Part shown: positions 46,480 through 55,509 of the stretch, piece by piece
How positions within the stretch are numbered: the first letter of the stretch is position 1
Layout of the letters: the number at the start of each line of letters is the position of its first letter
From: Sphingobacterium bambusae
GTDB lineage: Bacteria; Bacteroidota; Bacteroidia; Sphingobacteriales; Sphingobacteriaceae
Reading direction: 5' to 3'
Length of the DNA: 64,000 bases
NCBI RefSeq assembly: GCF_033955345.1
Contig: NZ_CP138332.1
Coordinates: forward strand, 248,001-312,000
Position numbers and translations under genes: made by a program
Notes under the pieces: model-generated
Told to the model about the DNA's origin: nothing
Databases searched by the model: none
Seen by the model: the letters and a program-made list of their open reading frames with translations, nothing else

Positions 46480-46586
46480 TTGATGTAGATGCTACTTACA
46501 TGATATCAAAAGCGCTCTACGCTGAAGCAGCAACACATTCGAAAATAATCCTATATTCGCCTACACGATACCTTACATTATTGACT

Positions 46587-48101
46587 ATGCGCATGAGATC
46601 TCTATTTCTCCTTTATTTTTGCTGGGCAAGCCTTACATCCTACGCCCAAACTACCAAGCTGACCAAACAGGAGGTTGTGACTGATATCGAAGCTTTAAAA
46701 AAAATATTGGACGAAAATTCATCTTACGTTTATTTGAATGGATACGATATCAACGAAGATCTTGATAGATACCAGCGCAGCCTTCCCGATGCTATCTCTC
46801 TAGAAGAATTTGGATTGTTTCTTGGCGAAACCATTGGAAAAATTGGCGACAGACATGCGTCGGTACGAGGCTATCGCACACAAGACTCCCTATATCTACC
46901 ACTTATTTTTGCGCCAGAGAAAGATAAAGTATTGGTGCTGCATCGAGACGACAAGAATTTGGCCTTTCTACAACCTTCGTTTCCATATCTTAAAGCAATA
47001 GATGGTGTCCCTTACCGTGAAATTGTTCAAAAAGCGCTTCCTGAAGAGGTTACGGCGCCGAAAGCTTCGTATTTCACACGTGCCGTTAGAGAGCTTAGGG
47101 ATATTCAAAAGGTATATGGTTACTTACAAAAACCTTTGCCAAATGAGCTGAAAATTACGCTGTCGGACTCGCTATTGAAAAATGATACCACGCTAACCCT
47201 ATCTCCTGTGGAGCGAAAAAAGACTTTCCGTCCTTGGGATGAAAGATTGGAGAGTGCATATCTTACGCTAAAAGACGAAGAATACAATAAAACGGAAATT
47301 CTTGATCAACTTTTCCGCGTAGAAGACAAAATAGGCTATATCCTGCTTCCGTCCATGGTAAGTCAAGACGATGCCCCTAATTTATTTAGTCGGATCGAAA
47401 CGTTTATGAAAATGATACAGAAAGATAGTAGAGCCTTGATCATCGATGTACGAAACAATGGTGGAGGAACGCGAGACTTAACTTATGCATTGGCAAAATA
47501 TCTTGTGCATCCGGATTCCATCTACGTTGTAAACGCCACTAGACAACGAGGTCCGCTACCATTGCCAGAAGATTATATAGAAAGTTTGCATGCCCGGTAT
47601 TTGTTCGCTTACGCAGCGCTGGATTACGATGAGCAGCAAAAAGTAGTTGAATTTTTAAAGACGTTCAAACCCATGTATCAGCTGGAAGACACGAAATATA
47701 GTGCATACTATTTTGGGTTACTTCATGGTAAGAAATTAGCGAGTAAGTCCATGTATTACGATAGGCCTGTCTACATATTGGCGAACGAAAAGAGCTTTAG
47801 CGCTGCATCGGTTTTTGTCAGTATTTTCAAAGGCTTACCCCATGTACGCATTGTTGGCATGCCAACAGATGGTTCCAGCGGTAACAGCGAGCGATTTGAA
47901 CTGCCCAATTCGGCATTGCGGATAAAACTTAGTACGATGGTTTCTTTCCAAAAAGACGGTAAAATTTTGGATGGCTTAGGCACACAGCCGGATATAAGAA
48001 TTGAACGAGATAAAAAGCAAATTCTTTGGAAAACCGATGCACAGCTTGAAAAACTGCGTGAGCTTGTCGTAAAACAAGAACAGCAGCAAATCAATCAATA
48101 G
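46587..48101 (+). CDS. S41 family peptidase (C-terminal-processing-protease-like), exported
   Basis: 504 residues from the ATG at 46587, which directly precedes a signal peptide (RMRSLFLLYFCWASLTSYAQ); an upstream ATG at 46500 gives a non-signal extension. The S41 core occupies about residues 245-490 (RALIIDVRNNGGGTRDLTYALA) with the presumed nucleophile in NEKSFSAASVF. The usual Glu after SAA in many S41 proteins is Ser here. No PDZ motif is obvious. Stands alone, divergent from kdp. Confidence 0.87.
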   Translation: MRMRSLFLLYFCWASLTSYAQTTKLTKQEVVTDIEALKKILDENSSYVYLNGYDINEDLDRYQRSLPDAISLEEFGLFLGETIGKIGDRHASVRGYRTQDSLYLPLIFAPEKDKVLVLHRDDKNLAFLQPSFPYLKAIDGVPYREIVQKALPEEVTAPKASYFTRAVRELRDIQKVYGYLQKPLPNELKITLSDSLLKNDTTLTLSPVERKKTFRPWDERLESAYLTLKDEEYNKTEILDQLFRVEDKIGYILLPSMVSQDDAPNLFSRIETFMKMIQKDSRALIIDVRNNGGGTRDLTYALAKYLVHPDSIYVVNATRQRGPLPLPEDYIESLHARYLFAYAALDYDEQQKVVEFLKTFKPMYQLEDTKYSAYYFGLLHGKKLASKSMYYDRPVYILANEKSFSAASVFVSIFKGLPHVRIVGMPTDGSSGNSERFELPNSALRIKLSTMVSFQKDGKILDGLGTQPDIRIERDKKQILWKTDAQLEKLRELVVKQEQQQINQ

Positions 48102-48165
48102 CATGAACCAGCTTATTATAAGATTAGCTCTTAGCCATATACATAGAAGCAAATAAAAACGGAAA

Positions 48166-50667
48166 CTACTTCATTTTTTTTAACCGCTCTTTTGCTGCCG
48201 GTATCACATCATCGTCTTCTGCATAATTTTCGACCACACTTTCCAATGTGCTCTTTGCCTGACGAACGTCTCCTTTGCGCGCATAGGTATCTGCCAAAAG
48301 GATGAAGCTCTTTGCTACCCAATAATCATGGTCGCTCATATTTTCTATGACATCAAAAGCTGATGCTTGCGCTTTGTCGTATTCCTTATTGTCATACTGC
48401 AATTGGCCAACACGGTACCTTGCTTCGGCGCTGGCAGCCGACTGGCTTTTGAGTGCTGCTAGGTTCAGTTCATCCGTTGCAGACTTCACGTTTTTCTGTT
48501 GTAACAGTGCCTTTGCCGTATACAGGTGTACAGTCGCAATTTCCTCGTCAGATACCCGTTTATAATTTTTGATCAATTTTACATACTTATCCATTTGCTC
48601 AAAGTCACCTATTTCAAAATAGCAAATCATCAGATTCGTTACAGCATAGCCATAGCTGTTTTTGAAATCAGCGTTGAGCTCTAGCTTTTTAAGGTGGACG
48701 ATAGCCTCATTGTATTGCTTTAAGTCGAGATATAAAGCGGCAACCGTGAGCAGGGTATTCTCGGTATAGGGACTTGTCCAGTCGTTCAGGATAATATTGA
48801 GGTCGTGCAATGCTTCTTCCGGATGCCCTGTATGGTATAAACTTACCCCTCGAATATAGCGGGCATATTTCTCTTGCCGCGGTTTGGGAAACTTATCAAA
48901 ATAAGCGTTAATGGCTTCTACGGCAGCAGCGTATTGTGCTCTGGAAAACAAGGTACGGCCAATCTTAAATGCCAAGTTATCTTGCTCGGCAGGGCTCAGC
49001 TCTGTAACATTGCTTCCCGTAGCGTACTGTATATAACTCGTTGCATCACCTCGGTCGAGATAGATATTTTCAATCGAAAGAAGCGCCTGTGCTGCCTCAT
49101 CGGTTTTCGCGTAATCCTCTACCACCTTTTGGAAGGTGGCCATGGCCGCTTCGGTGTCGTCCTTATTGTACTGCACCAACCCTATCGTCATCAAGGCTCT
49201 CGGTAAATAGCTGCTGCGCGGATATTTCTCGATCATCTTTTGTAGCCCCTCGATGGCTGCATCGTAATCGCCCTTGGTGAAATAAACGTACGGTATCTCA
49301 AAGGCTACGTCGTCCGCATAATTAGAGCTCGGGAATTTCTCGACCACTGACCGCAGGGTATTGATTTTAGCTTCATTATCTCCCTGCAAACCTTGTATAA
49401 TACCATGCTGAAACAGGGCATAGTCCTGATTAGGGGCTTTGTTATCGATAAGCATATCATAGTATGCATTAGCTCGTCCATAATTACGTGTGGACAAGTA
49501 GGAGTCGCCTAGGCGAGCAATCACATCATACCGCACACGTTCTTCCAAGGAACCTTCCTTGGTTGATAAGAAGCGTTCGAAATATTCAGCGGCCAGAGCA
49601 AACCGGTTGATGCGGAATGCAGCATAGGCCAAGGCGTAGTTCGCATAATTGTAGACCGAAGTATTCCGCGCGGCGGGCAAAGCTAAGAACTTGGAAAAAT
49701 TGTCTACGGCCTCTCCATACTTGCGTACTTCATACATAGCCTCGGCTTTCCAATAGGTAGCCAATGCCGCCATTTCTGCATCGAACGGAAACTTTTCCGA
49801 TCGCATAAACATGGATATGCTGTTTTCGAAAGCACGTTCGTTATAAAATTCCATGCCGCGATAATAGGTTATCTTTTGGTAGGTTACATCCGCTTTCCTA
49901 TCCCTATTTTTGAATGATTCCAATAAATACACCGCAGCCTCAAAATTGCTGCTGCCGGATAACACATCGATCATTCTTTTTTCTGTAGTCTCCGTGTTTT
50001 TTTCATCGGGACGCTGTTCGGCATATTTCAGGGCGAGATATTCCTGAAGGGGTTTCAAAGCTACTTGCACGGAGTCTAGACTATACAGCGTTTTAGCATA
50101 GTTGTACAGCGCATCTGTTCTCAACTCTTGATCAAAGTTCATCTTGGAAGCCTTGTAAAACGCATTCCGCGCAGCTTGTTTATCTCCGGTTTTCAGGGAA
50201 ATATAGCCCAAACCAATGATGGAGCTCTGATAGAAGGCATCCGCCGGTTCCACTTTCTTTAGAATGGAAGCCGCTCTTTCATATTCGCCAGCGCGAAAGG
50301 CCAAGATACCGATCCTGTTATTATCGATGTTGTTGCGTGGGGCGTCAGCATACCGTTGCGGCAAGGGAAAGTGGAAAGGTTCTCTGAAGTCATTACGCTC
50401 AAAATATAGGCTGGCAGCGACTTGGCGCACCTCGATCTCTAGTGCTGCGCGGTCGATTTTCATATCCGGACTACGGCGAATTTTCACCGCATCCGCCAGC
50501 ATCGGGCGATAGTCGCGCACGATATCGATAGAATCCATCACCGACGGTCGCTTCTCTGTATGCAGCTTCTCGTCTTGCTGTGCATATGCATTCATCCCGC
50601 ATAGCGAAAGGATGCTGATTAGCATGTATTGGAAATATTTACCGCCTATCTTCTGTTTACCTGTCAT
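48166..50667 (-). CDS. Large tetratricopeptide-repeat protein, exported
   Basis: 833 residues from the ATG at 50667 (MTGKQKIGGKYFQYMLISIL), which places a signal-like segment (cleavage near NAYAQ) within reach of the N-terminus; the ATG at 50700 adds 11 residues. The body is a series of at least twelve TPR-like helical pairs from about residue 110 to the end, such as YEKYPRSSYLPRALMTIGLV and FPSSNYADDVAFEIPYVYF. It resembles the YbgF/BamD-like TPR scaffold proteins of Bacteroidota, probably acting in envelope assembly or maintenance. Partner unknown. Confidence 0.88.
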   Translation of the reverse strand: MTGKQKIGGKYFQYMLISILSLCGMNAYAQQDEKLHTEKRPSVMDSIDIVRDYRPMLADAVKIRRSPDMKIDRAALEIEVRQVAASLYFERNDFREPFHFPLPQRYADAPRNNIDNNRIGILAFRAGEYERAASILKKVEPADAFYQSSIIGLGYISLKTGDKQAARNAFYKASKMNFDQELRTDALYNYAKTLYSLDSVQVALKPLQEYLALKYAEQRPDEKNTETTEKRMIDVLSGSSNFEAAVYLLESFKNRDRKADVTYQKITYYRGMEFYNERAFENSISMFMRSEKFPFDAEMAALATYWKAEAMYEVRKYGEAVDNFSKFLALPAARNTSVYNYANYALAYAAFRINRFALAAEYFERFLSTKEGSLEERVRYDVIARLGDSYLSTRNYGRANAYYDMLIDNKAPNQDYALFQHGIIQGLQGDNEAKINTLRSVVEKFPSSNYADDVAFEIPYVYFTKGDYDAAIEGLQKMIEKYPRSSYLPRALMTIGLVQYNKDDTEAAMATFQKVVEDYAKTDEAAQALLSIENIYLDRGDATSYIQYATGSNVTELSPAEQDNLAFKIGRTLFSRAQYAAAVEAINAYFDKFPKPRQEKYARYIRGVSLYHTGHPEEALHDLNIILNDWTSPYTENTLLTVAALYLDLKQYNEAIVHLKKLELNADFKNSYGYAVTNLMICYFEIGDFEQMDKYVKLIKNYKRVSDEEIATVHLYTAKALLQQKNVKSATDELNLAALKSQSAASAEARYRVGQLQYDNKEYDKAQASAFDVIENMSDHDYWVAKSFILLADTYARKGDVRQAKSTLESVVENYAEDDDVIPAAKERLKKMK

Positions 50668-50871
50668 TTTTTCTTCGTATTTCTGCGTTTGCTTCGTCAT
50701 TCATCCACATCGGGGATAAAGATGACATCGCAATCTTCCTGCCAAGGGACACGATCAAAACTAAAAAAATTCCATAACAATGATATGCACGCAAGAAAAC
50801 GAACAGGTTGCCGCAGGTTGCAGACACCAGTATTAATAGCAATTTTTACATAAACAGTTACTTAAATCTCC

Positions 50872-52479
50872 ATGCGTGCACTTCTACTGACGTTAGCGTC
50901 CATATTTGCTTTAACCTTCGCGACGGTCTATGGACAGGAAAAACAGCGCTCTTCATTTCAACAAATAAGCAATGATTCCTTTTGGAGTACCGAAAACGGA
51001 TTGCCGATTTATAGCCAAGGCGGTGGAATTTTTAAGTTTAAGGATCCGGATAGCGGTCAATACAAATATTACTGGTATGGCGTACACTATAAAGAGGCAG
51101 AACGCTACCGACAAGATCCTTCGGTCACGCATGACCATGCCACGTTCGAAGGGGTAACATGCTACACATCAAGCGATCTTAGCAATTGGAAATACGAGCG
51201 CACGGTGCTAGCAAAAGAGGAGACAAACAAAAAGGATGCGAATCCGTGGGTTGGCCGTTTAGGTGTTGCATTTATTGCTTCTTTAAACCAGTATGCAATG
51301 TTCGTACAGCATCAAGATCAGGTTTTGGTGGCGTTGGCCGATCAGCCTACAGGCGACTTCAAAGTCAGCCATTTCATCAATATGAAAAACATGATAGGCA
51401 CACCCAATACCGGAGACCAGACCGTTTTCACAGATGAGGACACGGGAAAATCATATTTGGTCTACTCCTATGGTCGCGGTAGAAACAAGATATATATCTC
51501 CGAGATAGGCCTGAAAGACGGAAAAGTTGGACTACTGGACTGTACAGAAATATTTAAGGGCGAAGGACGCGAAGGGAATTGCATGTTTAAATATAAAGGC
51601 AAATATTATATGTGCGCCTCCAACCTCTACGGATGGGATTCTTCATTTGCCTACTATTTAATGTCGGATGATATCAGGGGGCCATATCTACCCACCAATG
51701 ATATGAAAATTATGGAGGGATCGGAAAGCGATTACGCACATGTCAGCCAAACAGGATTCTTTGTTTCCCTAAAAGGAACTTTGGAGGAAACGGTGATCTA
51801 TTGCGGCGATCGCTGGGCAAATTTTGCAGGCAACGGCTTAGGTTATAATCAGTGGTGCCCTATTTCCTTTGAAGGCGACAGGCCGATATTCAACTCGCTA
51901 AGTGCATGGCAATTGACCGCGGAGAGCGGGCAATGGAAAGTAGCTACAGACAACAATTTTGTAAAAAACGGCAGCTTTGAGGCTGACAGAAAATACATCC
52001 CCAGTAAAGTAAAACCCGTACAGGAGGATCTCCTTGGCTGGAAAACGGAAGTTATCCAAGGAACGGCGATATCCCAACAGGACAGCATTTCCCCCGTGTT
52101 GAACTATTACAATACGACAGCGGATCGCAAAGAGGTCACCGGCGAAAAAAGCCTCAAGATCCACGATAGGGTTTCTTACAAAAGAAAGATTTCCCAAAAG
52201 ATCAAGTCCACGAAGTACGTGCAATTAAGCAGTGGCAAGTATACGCTGCGTGCGAAAGTGAAAAACAGCAGTGGTTTTAACAACTTAGTGCTCTATGCTA
52301 AAAATCAGAAAAAAACCTACCGCTACACTGTTGTTGGAGAAACAGCTGCATGGAAAAAAATAAAGATCGAAAACATCAGCATTCGTCACGGAGAGGTGGA
52401 AATCGGCATATTAGCAGATGGCAACGCGGATGCTGTTTGCTATGTGGACGATATCGAGCTTGTTAAAACTGTTAAATAG
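50872..52479 (+). CDS. Glycoside hydrolase family 43-like exported enzyme with C-terminal carbohydrate-binding-type domain
   Basis: 535 residues with a signal peptide (cleavage near TVYGQ). Residues ~30-360 look like a five-bladed propeller of GH43/GH32 type (GGGIFKFKDPDSGQYKYYWYG, GDQTVFTDEDTGKSYLVYSYGRG, NCMFKYKGKYYMCASN). These are the usual positions of the catalytic Asp and Glu, but individual residues cannot be assigned with certainty. From about residue 365 (NFVKNGSFEADRKY) a jelly-roll CBM-like domain follows. Likely acts on plant or host glycans in the periplasm or outside. Monocistronic. Confidence 0.82.
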   Translation: MRALLLTLASIFALTFATVYGQEKQRSSFQQISNDSFWSTENGLPIYSQGGGIFKFKDPDSGQYKYYWYGVHYKEAERYRQDPSVTHDHATFEGVTCYTSSDLSNWKYERTVLAKEETNKKDANPWVGRLGVAFIASLNQYAMFVQHQDQVLVALADQPTGDFKVSHFINMKNMIGTPNTGDQTVFTDEDTGKSYLVYSYGRGRNKIYISEIGLKDGKVGLLDCTEIFKGEGREGNCMFKYKGKYYMCASNLYGWDSSFAYYLMSDDIRGPYLPTNDMKIMEGSESDYAHVSQTGFFVSLKGTLEETVIYCGDRWANFAGNGLGYNQWCPISFEGDRPIFNSLSAWQLTAESGQWKVATDNNFVKNGSFEADRKYIPSKVKPVQEDLLGWKTEVIQGTAISQQDSISPVLNYYNTTADRKEVTGEKSLKIHDRVSYKRKISQKIKSTKYVQLSSGKYTLRAKVKNSSGFNNLVLYAKNQKKTYRYTVVGETAAWKKIKIENISIRHGEVEIGILADGNADAVCYVDDIELVKTVK

Positions 52480-52625
52480 TGATATAATACGACAAATTGC
52501 CAAGATACATTTTTATACTCCTCAGATAAGCTAAGTCTTCAAAAATCGGTTTTATTTTATATTTTAGCACGGCAGATTCAACGCTAAATTTGAATCCTCA
52601 TAGAAAACTACACCAAAATATCTAC

Positions 52626-53285
52626 ATGAAAGCAGTCACGTTATTCTTCTGTTTATTATTCTCCCTTGCAACATTAGCACAGCAGCAGACAACAAAAATT
52701 TTATTAATTGGAACAATTCATTTCGAAACTCCTCACAAAGATGCCTTTGAACTAAAAGTAGAAGATTTTTTGAGTGACAAACGTCAAAAAGAACTAGAAG
52801 ATTTTACGAATGCTTTAGCTCAAACAAAAGCGACAAAGGTGATGATTGAAAGACCATTTTCTGAGCAACAATCTAGCGACAGTTTGTATCACTTATACGT
52901 AAAGGGTCAATATAAAATGCCTGTGACAGAAAGAGAACAAATAGGTTTTAGATTAGCAAAGAAACTAGCACTGCAACAGGTAAACTGCGTGGATAAATTT
53001 TACGGATTAGTACGTGATAGCTTATTGTCAGCAACTGCGAAAGAAAATAATCAACTTTATTTGTTTGGCGATTTAGGAAAAATGGCAAATCAGATGAAGA
53101 GTAACTACGACGATGAGCTTAAAAACAACTCGTTTACGAACCTTATAAAATTCATCAATAAGCAAGAAGAGTTACAGAAAAATCTATCCATTTACCTGAA
53201 GTACTTAACGAAGGTTGGTGCTGGTAAAAACTATGCGGGAGCAGAATATGTCTCCGACTGGTATCTAAGAAATCTGAGACTGTAA
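52626..53285 (+). pseudogene. DUF5694-like exported protein, 3' end lost at an IS remnant
   Basis: 219 residues from the ATG at 52626 (MKAVTLFFCLLFSLATLAQ), a signal peptide followed by ILLIGTIHFETPHKDAFE, typical of DUF5694/TIKI-like proteins. Normal members continue after the segment SDWYLRNLR for another ~50 residues with a conserved GxGH-type motif. Here the frame stops right after RNLRL at a sequence that looks like the end of an insertion element. The coding part is more AT-rich than its neighbours, a hint of transfer. Probably non-functional because the C-terminal motif is missing. Confidence 0.7.
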
Positions 53286-53434
53286 AATAAACTGTGTCAA
53301 GGATAATAAATAGAAATATTATTTTTGAGATAGTAATTATGAGTATTAAAGAAAGCGATTTTGATTTTGAGTCCATGAAGGATAAAGCTCTAGAGCAGTT
53401 ACGCAGCGGAGAATCACTTTATGGCAAGAATGGA
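53276..53434 (+). mobile_element. Remnant of an IS256-family element: left end plus 5' fragment of transposase
   Basis: From 53339 the frame MSIKESDFDFESMKDKALEQ, then LRSGESLYGKNG, matches the N-terminus of IS256-type transposases of Bacteroidota. After 32 residues (53434) the similarity stops abruptly and the sequence becomes the antisense of the neighbouring SDR gene. The bases just before it (about 53276-53338, GAGACTGTAAAATAAACTG) would be the element's terminal repeat and leader. The left boundary is approximate. No right end remains, so the element is dead. Confidence 0.7.
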
Positions 53435-54073
53435 TGTGAAATTTTGAATTGCTCCCTTGGTAGCGGCATACGGCACCAATGTCGGATTGGGATTATAAGC
53501 GTTAACCGAAGTCGTGTTAATGATAGATGATCCAGGTGGCATATGCGGTTTTGCATATTTAACGAAATAGAACATTGCGCTCATATTTGTCTCAAATGTT
53601 TTGTTCCATTCTTCAGCCGATATAGCGGTGATTTCTTTGAAGGTCATCTGATAAGCTGCATTGTTTACCAGAATATCGATCTTTCCGAACTCGGCCACCG
53701 TTTCTTCAACAATTTTTCCGCAAAGCTCTTCATTTCGGATATCCCCTTGGTACAGCAGTACCTTTCGACCAGCCTTTTCTATCCACCTTTTGGTATCTTC
53801 GGCATCCTCGACTTCCGTTTCATCTTTATACGAAATAACAATATCAGCCCCCTCTCGTGCCATGGCAATTGCTGTAGCCTTACCGATTCCCGAATCGCCC
53901 CCAGTTATTAAGGCCACCTTACCTAATAGGATCTCGCTCCCGATGTAACTGTTTTCGCCATGATCAGGAATTGGATCCATTTTCCTACTGATACCCGGCG
54001 GATTCTGTTCTTGAGTCGGAAAAGGTGGGACTGGGTAAATATCTTTCGGGTTTCCTTTTTTAGTTGTTTTCAT
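53414..54073 (-). pseudogene. SDR family oxidoreductase, 3'-truncated by the IS remnant
   Basis: 219-residue frame. Residues 1-~213 are a normal NAD(P)-dependent short-chain dehydrogenase with a polar N-terminal extension (YPVPPFPTQEQNPPGI), the glycine-rich GGDSGIGKATA, the NNAAYQ motif and the catalytic Ser, Tyr and Lys (SSIINTTSVNAY, YAATKG). After AIQNFT the last six residues (SILAIK) come from IS-derived sequence. About 65-70 residues including the substrate loop and the usual C-terminal GGxPI region are missing. The catalytic residues remain but the fold is incomplete, so it is probably inactive. It is preceded by a good copy of the shared rAACTAw-N13-CGTTCT promoter motif. Confidence 0.78.
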
Positions 54074-54100
54074 CGTTTAACTAGTTAAAATACACGTAAG

Positions 54101-54132
54101 CATAGAACGCTGCGAAGACCGTTTAGTTTCTT
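54101..54132 (-). promoter_or_regulatory. Stress-type promoter motif in front of the SDR gene
   Basis: Minus strand AAACTAA-N13-CGTTCTATG, with AAAC at 54129-54126 and CGTT at 54109-54106, 33 bp before the ATG. Same spacing and nearly the same bases as the motifs before csbD and katE. Confidence 0.5.
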
Positions 54133-54287
54133 ATGTTAACTTAGAAGTACCAGTGTCGATTCTTTCAGACTTCGGCAGACAAAATATGTACCTAGTTGAA
54201 TACAATAAAATACACTCATGAAAAACGGTTACAACTATTAAATAAAAAACGACAGCCAAGTAGAAACCGAAATTAGCAAAATAGTAT

Positions 54288-54312
54288 CAACCAATTGCTG
54301 TAATAAATCGTT
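54288..54312 (+). promoter_or_regulatory. Weak candidate of the same stress-promoter type before the 54367 gene
   Basis: CAAC at 54288-54291, N17, CGTT at 54309-54312, followed by ATCTAATAAAG. Spacing is one base longer and the -35-like part differs from the better copies. Position is 55 bp before the start codon. Confidence 0.25.
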
Positions 54313-54366
54313 ATCTAATAAAGGCAGCCCATAGGCTTTGCCGATAGATTATTAAATTTTAAAAAG

Positions 54367-54819
54367 ATGACGATAATAAAAAACCTCCTTTCGGCTTTTG
54401 CCGGATCCGTTGCGCTAAACGTAATTCACGAAGTAGCGCGTAAAACATGTACCAATGTACCGCAAATTAACAATGTAGCTGAAGAAGCCATTCAAAAATC
54501 CTTCTCATCAATTGGTGCTGAAGAACCAACGGGAAAAGCACTGTATAGCTACGCCTTGGCTGGAGATCTTGTAGCAAACACCGCCTATTTTACTTCGATT
54601 GCAGGGAAGACAACTAAGCAAACTTGGATAAAGGGCTTAATTGCAGGAGCTACTGCAGGGCTAGGAGCAATTACGTTGACTTCACCAATGGGGTTAAACG
54701 ATGCACCAATTAATCGAAATCGAAAAACACAAATACTCACCGTACTTTATTATGTAGCGGGCGGGCTCGTTAGTGCAGGTGTAAGCAATTATCTGCGTAC
54801 TCGACATAAAAAAATTTAA
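54367..54819 (+). CDS. Hypothetical small membrane protein
   Basis: 150 residues, no family recognised. The N-terminal segment (KNLLSAFAGSVALNVIHEV) is moderately hydrophobic. Two or three more hydrophobic, Gly/Ala-rich segments lie at about 62-80, 88-108 and 123-142, ending in a basic tail (RTRHKKI). Probably an integral membrane protein. It is followed 76 bp later by another unknown gene on the same strand, within the stress-type cluster. Confidence 0.65.
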   Translation: MTIIKNLLSAFAGSVALNVIHEVARKTCTNVPQINNVAEEAIQKSFSSIGAEEPTGKALYSYALAGDLVANTAYFTSIAGKTTKQTWIKGLIAGATAGLGAITLTSPMGLNDAPINRNRKTQILTVLYYVAGGLVSAGVSNYLRTRHKKI

Positions 54820-54895
54820 GAGGAACACGCTTCCCGAAAAATTACCCTGCTATCTAAAGCTGAATAGGCTAGGTATAGACCAAAAAATAAAACAC

Positions 54896-55495
54896 ATGAG
54901 ACAATATCATATACCTAAGCAAGTAAAAGGGAAGCAAATAGTTATTAGCGAAAGCAGAAATTATAGTACACAGGAAGAAGTCACTGGTGCATTCCACCAC
55001 GCAAGAAGTCGTCTTGGAAGTATTAACCAGTGGCAAGATTTCGCAGGAACCACATCCGCAACCTTCCAACTATTTGACGAGCTTGGCCATCAAATTACCC
55101 GTTTTCCAAAAATAGGTGATTATGTCAGGATTGACATTCCTGGGCCAGGCAGCTTCATCGGTAGGGGTTATGACTGGGTAAAAGTTACCCAATTCGACGA
55201 TCGGCCGGAAGATGGTTATATACTAATTACCTTACAACCCAGTGTTCCTCCCGCCACCATAAAGAGAGACGCTGAGGTTGCACACTTCTTTAAAGCTACA
55301 GCTAGCACAAACATTGAAATTAAGGTTCAGCGCCTCTGCTTGCAGGTCAACTACTTTGGACGAAATGAGGAAACAAACAATACAAGCGCTCTGCTAATGG
55401 AGAATATCCGAAATTCCCTTATAGGATTTGGAGCAAAATTAGGATTTTCATACCCGCAGTGGAAAAAACTGGTAAAAGGCTTATTGGCGACCTGA
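54896..55495 (+). CDS. Hypothetical cytoplasmic protein
   Basis: 199 residues, no signal peptide or membrane helix, family not recognised. The middle (DYVRIDIPGPGSFIGRGYDWVKVTQFDD) looks like a small beta-barrel domain, and the C-terminal third is helical and basic (YPQWKKLVKGLLAT). Codon use and frame length support a real gene. It ends 14 bp before the convergent FAD-protein gene's stop. Confidence 0.65.
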   Translation: MRQYHIPKQVKGKQIVISESRNYSTQEEVTGAFHHARSRLGSINQWQDFAGTTSATFQLFDELGHQITRFPKIGDYVRIDIPGPGSFIGRGYDWVKVTQFDDRPEDGYILITLQPSVPPATIKRDAEVAHFFKATASTNIEIKVQRLCLQVNYFGRNEETNNTSALLMENIRNSLIGFGAKLGFSYPQWKKLVKGLLAT

Positions 55496-55509
55496 AGTTA
55501 AGCACGCTT

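Noticed and set aside
53294..53530. 78-residue plus-strand frame as a gene
   Set aside because: Only its residues 16-47 are a transposase fragment; the rest is antisense of the SDR gene. It is a remnant, not a gene.
54838..54860. GGAAC before the 54896 gene as another copy of the stress motif
   Set aside because: No CGTT-like element at 16 or 17 bases.
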